A DNA stretch of 7,737 nt, from assembly GCA_945861255.1 (NCBI GenBank), contig CAMAUG010000188.1, forward strand, positions 1 to 7,737, in the 5' to 3' direction. Made by a program: the position numbers and the translations under genes. The notes below the pieces were generated by a model. It was not told where the DNA came from, searched no databases, and saw only the letters and a list, made by a program, of their open reading frames with translations. The stretch comes from Candidatus Sulfopaludibacter sp. SbA3. Lineage in GTDB: Bacteria > Acidobacteriota > Terriglobia > Bryobacterales > Bryobacteraceae. Below, piece after piece: positions 1 to 6,712 of the stretch (positions are counted from its first letter, which is position 1; each line of letters begins with the position of its first letter).

Positions 1-1225
1 GAAGATAAGAAAGAACTTCCGGGTCGCTCTCTACCGCGGAGCGAAAATCGCCCTCGGTGTCCCAGGCGTGCATAGCGTGGCCCTGCACTAAGCGATACGC
101 CTGCTCCCGAAGCATGCCCGCGGCGGAAAGATCCAACAGAAGCTGGCCAGAAAAGATTAACCCGCGGGTACTTTCCAGGTTGCGGAGCATGCGGTCGGGG
201 TAGACGCGGAGGCCCTCCACCAACCAGGTGGCCTTGGCGAGCAGATAGTCGGTGAGGATGGCCGAATCCGACAGAATCACGCGCTCAACGGAGGAGTGCG
301 AGATGTCTCGTTCGTGCCACAGCGCGACGTTCTCCATGGCGGCGTTCAGGTTCCCGCGCACCACCCGCGCAAGGCCGCAAATCTGTTCCGAAGTAACCGG
401 GTTGCGTTTGTGGGGCATGGCGGAGGAGCCTTTTTGGCCCTCCGTGAATGGCTCCTCTGCCTCGCGCACTTCCGTGCGCTGCAGATGGCGAACCTCCAAC
501 GCGATTTTCTCCAGCGTCGCGGTGATCAGTGCCAGCGCGCAGATCCAGGCGGCGTGGCGGTCTCGCGCGATCACCTGGGAGGCAACGGCGGCCGGCTTCA
601 GACCCAAGCGCGCGCAAATTTTTTCTTCAGCGGCCGGACCAATGTGCCCGAAAGCGCCAACGGCCCCGGAGATCTTGCCGACGCGCAGATCTTCGGCCGC
701 AGCGTCAAAGCGCGCCAAATTGCGCGTCATTTCGTCATACCACAGCGCCAGTTTCAGTCCGAATGTGATGGGTTCGGCGTGAACGCCGTGCGTGCGGCCG
801 ATCTGCACCGTATGTTTGAATTCGTGAGCGCGGCGCTGCAGGCAGTCGATCAGCGCGAGCGTACCGTGCCGCAACCGCGCCGAGGCCTGCTTGAGAACCA
901 GCGCTTGCGCGGTATCGACGACATCGTTGGACGTCATGCCGTAGTGCAGCCAGCGTGATGCGGAGGCTTGGCCGGCGGCCTGCATGGTCTCCGCCACCGC
1001 GGTGGTGAAGGCGATGACGTCGTGCTTGACACTGCGTTCGATTTCGTGGATTCGCGCCACGCTGAAGCCGGCGTGCTCGCGGAGAGCGCGCGCGGCTTCG
1101 GCCGGCACTTCACCGGTTTCGGCCAAGGCTTCGCTGGAGGCCAGTTCGACTTCGAGCCACCGCGCGAAACGGTTTTCGTCGCTGAAGATGCGGCCCATTT
1201 CAGGTCTGGTATAGCGAGCAATCAT
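1..1225 (-). CDS. purB: Adenylosuccinate lyase, C-terminus cut by window edge
   Basis: Catalyses two fumarate-releasing steps of purine synthesis: SAICAR to AICAR, and adenylosuccinate to AMP. It is a cytosolic homotetramer of the fumarase/aspartase superfamily. I translated the minus strand from ATG 1225 and the frame stays open to the left edge, giving 408 residues (codons 2-1225). The start MIARYTRPEMG matches the usual PurB N-terminus. His68 in KHDV and His146 in GRTHGVHAEP (143-152) correspond to the two catalytic histidines. TSNDVVDTA lies at 98-106. The superfamily signature loop GSSAMPHKRNP (266-276) carries the catalytic serine, and WHERDISHSS follows near 295-305. Bacillus-type PurB is about 430 residues, so roughly 25-30 are missing. 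No strong Shine-Dalgarno is seen; GGGA lies about 13 nt upstream. The hydrolase gene lies 82 bp upstream on the same strand with no terminator between, so co-transcription is likely. Identification is very secure. Confidence 0.97.
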   Translation of the reverse strand, partial: MIARYTRPEMGRIFSDENRFARWLEVELASSEALAETGEVPAEAARALREHAGFSVARIHEIERSVKHDVIAFTTAVAETMQAAGQASASRWLHYGMTSNDVVDTAQALVLKQASARLRHGTLALIDCLQRRAHEFKHTVQIGRTHGVHAEPITFGLKLALWYDEMTRNLARFDAAAEDLRVGKISGAVGAFGHIGPAAEEKICARLGLKPAAVASQVIARDRHAAWICALALITATLEKIALEVRHLQRTEVREAEEPFTEGQKGSSAMPHKRNPVTSEQICGLARVVRGNLNAAMENVALWHERDISHSSVERVILSDSAILTDYLLAKATWLVEGLRVYPDRMLRNLESTRGLIFSGQLLLDLSAAGMLREQAYRLVQGHAMHAWDTEGDFRSAVESDPEVLSYL

Positions 1226-1283
1226 ATGATGAGAAGATCCCTGGCACGGCGCGCGGGCCGGCACGAGCGCGGACAAATCATTT

Positions 1284-1307
1284 TAGTACGCAATCTAGTA
1301 CGCAATC
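1284..1307. repeat. Perfect 12-bp tandem duplication
   Basis: TAGTACGCAATC occurs twice without a gap (1284-1295 and 1296-1307). The second copy ends exactly where the stop codon of the hydrolase gene begins (CTA on the plus strand, 1308-1310). It sits in the 82-bp spacer between the hydrolase gene and purB. It contains two CTAG tetranucleotides (1295-1298 and 1308-1311), a tetramer that is scarce in many bacterial genomes. It does not form a terminator hairpin. A slippage duplication or a small binding site are both possible, and no function can be assigned. Confidence 0.85.
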
Positions 1308-2081
1308 CTAGTAGACAAACGACTCCGTGGGAGCTTTTGGTTCGGCAATCACCAGCTTTGTGAACAACGCGCGTCCTTCCAGAGCCTGCCGTGCGCATTG
1401 TTCGACGATCGCCGGGTGATTATTCTGCGCGCTCAAGTGGCCCAGGATCAACGTGGACGTGCGCGTATCCAGATCGTCACGGATGAACGAACAGGCGACA
1501 TCATTCGACAAATGCCCCATGCGCCCCATGATCCGCTGTTTGATGGACCAGGGATACGGGCCGACTTTGAGCATGTCCAGGTCGTGATTGGATTCCAGCA
1601 GCAGCACGTCGGAGCCGCGCAGGTGGAAGCGGACGGAATCCGGCATGTATCCCAAGTCCGTAGCGATCGCGATTTTGATGCCGTGCGCCTGAAACGTGAA
1701 ACCCACGGGGTCCACGGCGTCGTGCGGGATGGTGAAGCTGGTCACATCGATATCGCCGATGGGAAAGCGTGAGCCGGCGGCGAACGATTCGATCTTAGGC
1801 GCGTAATTTTCATCCCACGGAATGGCCGGCGCCGTGAGACGGGAAACGTACACGGGAATATCGAGTTTTTTGGCGATGATCTGTAACCCGCCGATGTGGT
1901 CGCTATGCTCGTGCGTGATGAGGATGGCGGTTAGCGTTTCGGGAGCCACGCCGATGGCGCTCAGCCGTTCAAACGTTTCCTTGCGGGACAGTCCGGCGTC
2001 CACCAGGAGGCGCGTGCGGTCCGTGGCAACCAGCGAACAGTTGCCGGAGCTCGACGATGCCAGGACGGAAATTTGAAAGAT
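1308..2081 (-). CDS. YycJ/WalJ-type metallo-beta-lactamase-fold hydrolase
   Basis: A cytosolic two-metal hydrolase of the MBL fold, closest by motif to the YycJ/WalJ group. A Bacillus member of that group has been reported as a DNA exonuclease; the substrate here is inferred only. Counting from codon 2081 gives 257 residues. The N-terminal strand ISVLASSSSGN (4-14) corresponds to the family's FSVLASGSSGN. The metal site is HEHSDH (57-62), PHDAVDP (His120), TDLG (Asp142), ESNHD (164-168), MGHLSND (His190) and LGHLSAQNN (His215). The internal GTG at 2003 would delete the first beta strands and cannot be the true start. Reading upstream there is no ATG, GTG or TTG before an in-frame TAA at about 2105. 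ATC at 2081 sits 8 nt after AGAGGAG and aligns with the family start, so I chose it. ATT at 2072 or a sequence error are alternatives. The gene is divergent from recA and upstream of purB. Confidence 0.88.
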   Translation of the reverse strand: MFQISVLASSSSGNCSLVATDRTRLLVDAGLSRKETFERLSAIGVAPETLTAILITHEHSDHIGGLQIIAKKLDIPVYVSRLTAPAIPWDENYAPKIESFAAGSRFPIGDIDVTSFTIPHDAVDPVGFTFQAHGIKIAIATDLGYMPDSVRFHLRGSDVLLLESNHDLDMLKVGPYPWSIKQRIMGRMGHLSNDVACSFIRDDLDTRTSTLILGHLSAQNNHPAIVEQCARQALEGRALFTKLVIAEPKAPTESFVY

Positions 2082-2089
2082 GGCGCGCG

Positions 2090-2096
2090 CTCCTCT
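2090..2096 (-). promoter_or_regulatory. Shine-Dalgarno that decides the hydrolase start
   Basis: On the minus strand this reads AGAGGAG, a near-perfect Shine-Dalgarno. Eight bases separate it from the ATC codon at 2081-2079, the optimal distance. No ATG, GTG or TTG lies within reach in the hydrolase frame, so this site is the main argument that translation begins at ATC (or at ATT, 17 nt away). Confidence 0.6.
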
Positions 2097-2103
2097 ATGC
2101 CAT
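2095..2103 (-). other. Two-codon start-stop ORF (ATG GCA TAG) in the hydrolase leader
   Basis: An ATG at 2103 is followed by one codon and a TAG whose last two bases are the first two of the AGAGGAG ribosome-binding site. It is out of frame with the hydrolase gene. It may be chance, but its position, ending inside the Shine-Dalgarno of a gene without a standard start, could affect initiation there. No Shine-Dalgarno is evident for the mini-ORF itself. Confidence 0.3.
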
Positions 2104-2131
2104 TAGAACCGGAAGCGGAAGCCGCGCGCAA
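2102..2131 (-). promoter_or_regulatory. Possible sigma-70 promoter for the hydrolase-purB unit
   Basis: On the minus strand TTGCGC (2131-2126) and TCTAAT (2107-2102) are separated by 18 bases and resemble -35 and -10 boxes. Transcription would start only about 15 nt before the start codon region, giving a very short leader. The -35 box is weak, and one arm of an inverted repeat overlaps it. Confidence 0.3.
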
Positions 2132-2146
2132 GGGTGAAGCGCGGCT
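2120..2146. repeat. Perfect 8-bp inverted repeat in the hydrolase leader
   Basis: AGCCGCGC (2120-2127) and GCGCGGCT (2139-2146) are exact reverse complements around an 11-base loop. GTTT follows on the plus strand, but no plus-strand gene lies upstream, so a terminator role makes little sense. The left arm overlaps the candidate -35 box of the minus-strand promoter, so an operator or an RNA hairpin is possible. GC-rich DNA produces such repeats by chance at some rate. Confidence 0.55.
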
Positions 2147-2189
2147 GTTTGATACTTGCGCTCCAGTTTCACGCCGCGGTTGGACACTT

Positions 2190-2206
2190 GGATCGCTCGG
2201 CGATCC
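2190..2206. repeat. Perfect 7-bp inverted repeat upstream of recA, operator candidate
   Basis: GGATCGC (2190-2196) and GCGATCC (2200-2206) form an exact dyad with a 3-base centre (TCG). It lies about 50 bp upstream of the recA -10 box, between the two divergent genes, where a regulator could act on either one. It matches neither the E. coli LexA box (CTG...CAG) nor the Bacillus-type box (GAAC...GTTC). LexA sites differ strongly between phyla, so this remains a candidate only. Confidence 0.5.
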
Positions 2207-2255
2207 CATAAGCTGACTCCCGTTGCCACCCGCAAAGCGGCCGGCGCCGTCGCGC

Positions 2256-2261
2256 TATAAT
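2256..2261 (+). promoter_or_regulatory. Consensus -10 box of the recA promoter
   Basis: TATAAT, an exact match to the sigma-70 -10 consensus, stands out in GC-rich surroundings 56 bases before the recA start codon. It predicts transcription from about 2268 and a leader of about 50 nt. The position expected for the -35 box (about 2233-2238, CAAAGC) is poor; TTGCCA at 2223-2228 is 27 bases away, too far. A promoter with a good -10 and a weak -35 would fit activation or derepression by a regulator. Confidence 0.55.
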
Positions 2262-2301
2262 GAGGCTTCCCCCGAACCAGACGTGACCCGTGCACCCGTG
2301 A

Positions 2302-2308
2302 AGAGAGG
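2302..2308 (+). promoter_or_regulatory. recA ribosome-binding site
   Basis: AGAGAGG precedes ATG 2318 by 9 bases. It supports this ATG as the start, which also gives residue numbering identical to E. coli RecA over the ATPase core. Confidence 0.65.
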
Positions 2309-2317
2309 CCTCCACAC

Positions 2318-3388
<1,071 letters not shown>

Positions 3389-3416
3389 CGGCCAGTCCCA
3401 CGCCTGTCGCTTCAGG

Positions 3417-4994
3417 TTACTTCTCGACCAGAAAATTGCCTACGAACAGCGCGTCGATACCCGACGAGCAAAAGCTGCGGACGGCGTCGCGCGGCGTGGA
3501 AACCAGCGGGTCCCCGAACAGGTTGAAGCTGGTATTGTACAGCACCGGTAATCCCGTGGCGCGTCCAGCCTCATGCAACAGGCGGTGATACAAGGGATTA
3601 TCGGCCTCCGCCACCACGTGAACGCGCACGATGTCTTCGCCCAGGATTGCCGAGTTGAATGTCTTGCGATGCGCGGGCTTCACGCGGCCGACGCTGGCGA
3701 GCTGACGGGCATTGGGACCCGCATCAAAGTATTCCGCCGCGAGTTCTTGCGGCACCGAGGCCGCGAACTTGCGGAACGGCTCACGATGCTTGATGAATAC
3801 GTTGAGATTCTCGGTGGAGTAGGGATCCAGGGGCGACGCCAGAATGCTGCGGTTCCCCAACGCGCGCGGGCCGAATTCCATGCGCCCCTGCATCCACGCG
3901 ACGATCTTGCGTTCACCGAGCATGTGGACGGCGGTGGAAAGCAGGTCGTCCGTCGAGCGGGAGTATTTGAAGCGCAGCTTGCAGTTTTCGAGCACCTGCT
4001 TGATTTCCTCGGCGCCATAGCTTGGGCCTAGGAGAAGGTCCGCGCCGATGGGGTCGCCATCGGGATGCTGCTGCCGCCAAACGTAGGCAGCCGCGCCGAT
4101 CGCGGTGCCGGCGTTACCCGCCGCCCCCGGCACGAACACGTTCTTCCATTTGCCGCAGCGCTCCAGGAAATCGACCAACAGCGCGTTGTAGAACAGGCCG
4201 CCGGCCAGGCAAAGGTTCTCCCCGTGTCCTGCCATCGCGAGAGCCGTTTCCTCGACGGTTCGCTGCAACCCGAACGCCACCGATGCCGCCATGGATTCGG
4301 GAATGCGCGCGCCGTCGTGTAGTTTGAGGCGCTCATAAAACTTGGCGCTGAAGCCTCCCGCCGTGGTGCGATTGGCGTCGAAATACGCCGGACTGAGGCG
4401 CCCGGTGTTTGAGACAGTCTCCCGGAACAGAGGCACGAAACGATCGTCGCCGAACGTTGAAAGCCACTGCACCTTGTGTTCGTCGGCCCGGGCGTGGAAG
4501 CCCAGCAGTTCGGTAACCGCGCCGTACAGGCGTCCTAGCGAATCCGGGTAGTACCATTCGCGCTCGGCCTGGAGTTGATTTCCTTTGGCCTTCCAACGAA
4601 CGCCGCAACGGGAATCCCCCGTGCGATCCAGCGTGAGGATGGTGGCCTCCGCGAAGGGCGACGCGAAAAATGCCGAGGACGCGTGCGCCAAATGATGATC
4701 CAGCACGGTGATTTCGGCGTTTGGAAACTGGTCGCGCAACGCTAAATGCACGCGAGCTTCCGGGCCTTGAGCCAACGGGCGCACCAGGGCGACGCAACTC
4801 ACCTTTTCACGGGTTGTGCGCGCGAGGCGCAGCGTTTCGTCGACCGCGCTTTGGGGAATGGCCGCTTGTGGATGGCCGCCCAACCGCAGTCCGCGCGAGA
4901 TCTTCGATTCTTCCACGGCTGCGAGCAGCTGGCCATCTTTGAGCACCGCGCTCGCGGCGCCGTCCAGTAATCCGCCTAATCCTAGAATGATCAT
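3417..4994 (-). CDS. NodU/CmcH/TobZ-family carbamoyltransferase
   Basis: Family members use carbamoyl phosphate and ATP to make carbamoyl-adenylate and pass the carbamoyl group to a hydroxyl of an acceptor. The acceptor here is unknown. It has 525 residues, somewhat short of the roughly 570 typical for TobZ-like enzymes. The N-terminal Kae1-like half has EESKISR (28-34), the metal-binding DHHLAHASSAFF (99-110; likely ligands His100 and His104), ILTLD (119-123), DEHKVQWLSTFG (171-182) and LAGGLFYNA (263-271). The C-terminal YrdC-like half has GRMEFGPRALGNRSILASP (370-388), KHREPFRKFAASV (402-414) and NTSFN (487-491), and ends GNFLVEK. No signal peptide or membrane segment is seen, so it is cytosolic. 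ATG 4994 was chosen because MIILGLGG matches the family start; its Shine-Dalgarno is weak. It follows glnS by 23 bp, so it is probably translated from the gltX-glnS message. Several motif positions differ from the family norm. The family is secure; the function is not. Confidence 0.93.
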   Translation of the reverse strand: MIILGLGGLLDGAASAVLKDGQLLAAVEESKISRGLRLGGHPQAAIPQSAVDETLRLARTTREKVSCVALVRPLAQGPEARVHLALRDQFPNAEITVLDHHLAHASSAFFASPFAEATILTLDRTGDSRCGVRWKAKGNQLQAEREWYYPDSLGRLYGAVTELLGFHARADEHKVQWLSTFGDDRFVPLFRETVSNTGRLSPAYFDANRTTAGGFSAKFYERLKLHDGARIPESMAASVAFGLQRTVEETALAMAGHGENLCLAGGLFYNALLVDFLERCGKWKNVFVPGAAGNAGTAIGAAAYVWRQQHPDGDPIGADLLLGPSYGAEEIKQVLENCKLRFKYSRSTDDLLSTAVHMLGERKIVAWMQGRMEFGPRALGNRSILASPLDPYSTENLNVFIKHREPFRKFAASVPQELAAEYFDAGPNARQLASVGRVKPAHRKTFNSAILGEDIVRVHVVAEADNPLYHRLLHEAGRATGLPVLYNTSFNLFGDPLVSTPRDAVRSFCSSGIDALFVGNFLVEK

Positions 4995-5017
4995 GTTGTT
5001 TCGCCGGAGGCCTGCCG

Positions 5018-6712
5018 CTATTTCGTTTTCTTTTCGATTTTCGCCCAGGCGTCTTTGAGAGTCACCGTGCGGTTAAAGACGGGCGTTTCCGGCGTGGATC
5101 CCTTGTCCACGCAAAAGTAACCCAAACGTTCGAATTGATAGCGCGTCATCGGAGGGGCTCCCGCGACGCTGGGCTCCACCCTCGCCGTGACAGTTTCCAA
5201 AGACCTGGGGTTGAGATTCGATGTGAAGTCCTGGCCTTCCGGCACGTCGTTGGGGTCTTCCTTGGTGAAGAGCGTTTCGTAGAGGCGGACTTCCGCGCCG
5301 ATCGCATGCACCGCTGAGACCCAGTGCATGGTCGATTTCACTTTGCGGCCATCGGGCGAATCGCCGCCGCGCGTAGCTGGATCGTAGGTGCAATGCACCT
5401 CCACCACCTCTCCCTGCGCGTTCTTGACCACGCTGGTGCACGTAACGAAGTACCCATAGCGCAGCCGCACCTCGCGGCCGGGTGACAGGCGGAAGAACTG
5501 CTTCGGTGGATCCTCGCGGAAATCGTCCTGCTCAATGTAGAGAACTTTGGAAAATGGCACCTGGCGTGTTCCGGCGCTGGAATCCGCCGGATTGTTGACT
5601 GCCTCCATCCATTCCACCTGGTCGTCCGGATAATTATCGATGACCACTTTCAAGGGCCGCAGCACCCCCATCACGCGCAACGCGTGCTTGTTGAGATCCT
5701 CGCGAATGAAGTATTCGAGCAGCGATAGTTCGGTGATGCCATTGGTCTTCGAGACGCCCTGCCGCGCGCAAAAGTTGCGCAGGCCCTCCGGCGTGTAACC
5801 GCGGCGGCGCATGCCGCTGATGGTGGGCATGCGCGGGTCGTCCCAGCCGTTTACGTGCCCATCTTTCACCAGTTTGAGCAGCTTGCGCTTGCTCATCATC
5901 GTATAGGTGAGGTTCAAACGGTCGAACTCGATCTGCTGCGGCGCGTAAATGCCGAGCTGCTGGATGAACCAATCGTACAGAGGGCGGTGGTCCTCAAATT
6001 CCAGCGTGCAGATGGAGTGAGTGATCTTCTCGATGGAATCGCACTGGCCGTGCGCGTAATCGTACATCGGATAAATGCACCACTGGTTGCCGGTGCGGTG
6101 ATGCTCGGCATGCAGGATGCGGTACATCACCGGATCGCGCATGTTGAGATTCGGGGACGCCATGTCGATCTTCGCGCGCAGCGTGCGCGTGCCGTCTGGA
6201 AATTCACCCGCGCGCATGCGTTCAAACAGAGCCAGGTTCTCTTCCACGGAGCGGGTGCGGTACGGACTGTCCTTGCCGGGTTCCGTGAAGTTACCGCGCG
6301 TCCGGCGGACCTCCTCGGCGGAAAGGTCACATACGTACGCCTTGCCGGCATTGATCAGTTGCACGGCCCAATCGTAGAGTTGCTGGAAGTAATCGGAGGC
6401 GTAGAAAATGCGGCCGCCGAAATCGCCGCCCAGCCATTTGACGTCTTCGATGATGGAATCGACGTACTCGGTTTCTTCCTTTTCCGGATTCGTATCATCG
6501 AAGCGCAGATTGCATTTGCCTCCGAACTCTCCGGCGAGCCCGAAGTTGATGGTGATGGACTTGGCGTGCCCCACGTGCAGATAACCGTTAGGCTCTGGAG
6601 GAAAGCGCGTGTGCACGCGGCCTTCGTGCTTACCGCTGGCCAGGTCCGCAGCCATGATGTCACGGATGAAGTTCGATTGCGTTGGTGTTGCGCTAGGGGT
6701 CATTTCACTCAT
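5018..6712 (-). CDS. glnS: Glutamine--tRNA ligase (GlnRS)
   Basis: Charges tRNA-Gln directly with glutamine in the cytosol, a class I synthetase. From ATG 6712 it has 564 residues, against 554 in E. coli. The Rossmann domain has [16 protein letters not shown] with the HIGH-type motif HVGH at 46-49, [10 protein letters not shown] at 71-80, and PMYDYAH near 215-221, equivalent to the E. coli glutamine-pocket region. The KMSKS-type motif is MMSKRK at 272-277, followed by [12 protein letters not shown] (289-300). The two-barrel anticodon-binding part includes [20 protein letters not shown] and the terminal PVFNRTV. The frame is open further upstream to a GTG at 6766, but those codons lie inside gltX. 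ATG 6712 overlaps the gltX stop as ATGA and matches family length. No good Shine-Dalgarno lies near, which fits translational coupling to gltX. The carbamoyltransferase gene follows after 23 bp. Bacterial GlnRS is phylogenetically restricted and replaces the GatCAB transamidation route. Confidence 0.97.
   Translation of the reverse strand: MSEMTPSATPTQSNFIRDIMAADLASGKHEGRVHTRFPPEPNGYLHVGHAKSITINFGLAGEFGGKCNLRFDDTNPEKEETEYVDSIIEDVKWLGGDFGGRIFYASDYFQQLYDWAVQLINAGKAYVCDLSAEEVRRTRGNFTEPGKDSPYRTRSVEENLALFERMRAGEFPDGTRTLRAKIDMASPNLNMRDPVMYRILHAEHHRTGNQWCIYPMYDYAHGQCDSIEKITHSICTLEFEDHRPLYDWFIQQLGIYAPQQIEFDRLNLTYTMMSKRKLLKLVKDGHVNGWDDPRMPTISGMRRRGYTPEGLRNFCARQGVSKTNGITELSLLEYFIREDLNKHALRVMGVLRPLKVVIDNYPDDQVEWMEAVNNPADSSAGTRQVPFSKVLYIEQDDFREDPPKQFFRLSPGREVRLRYGYFVTCTSVVKNAQGEVVEVHCTYDPATRGGDSPDGRKVKSTMHWVSAVHAIGAEVRLYETLFTKEDPNDVPEGQDFTSNLNPRSLETVTARVEPSVAGAPPMTRYQFERLGYFCVDKGSTPETPVFNRTVTLKDAWAKIEKKTK

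Noticed and set aside
296..958. A 220-codon plus-strand frame opposite purB
   Set aside because: The minus strand encodes a continuous adenylosuccinate lyase with all motifs; the plus frame has no family features and looks like a shadow.
2139..2152. Hairpin followed by GTTT considered as an intrinsic terminator
   Set aside because: There is no plus-strand gene upstream to terminate and the T-run is only three bases.
1961..2209. An 82-codon minus-strand frame spanning the hydrolase start, considered as a true N-terminus joined by frameshift
   Set aside because: Its residues resemble no MBL N-terminus, while the hydrolase frame itself contains the conserved ISVLASSSSGN; no frameshift is needed.
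2271..2288. GAACCAGACGTGAC considered as a Bacillus-type SOS box
   Set aside because: Only the first half fits GAAC-N4-GTTC; the second half-site is not present.
3573..4031. A 152-codon plus-strand frame opposite the carbamoyltransferase
   Set aside because: Antisense to conserved carbamoyltransferase motifs, with no ribosome-binding site or domain recognised.
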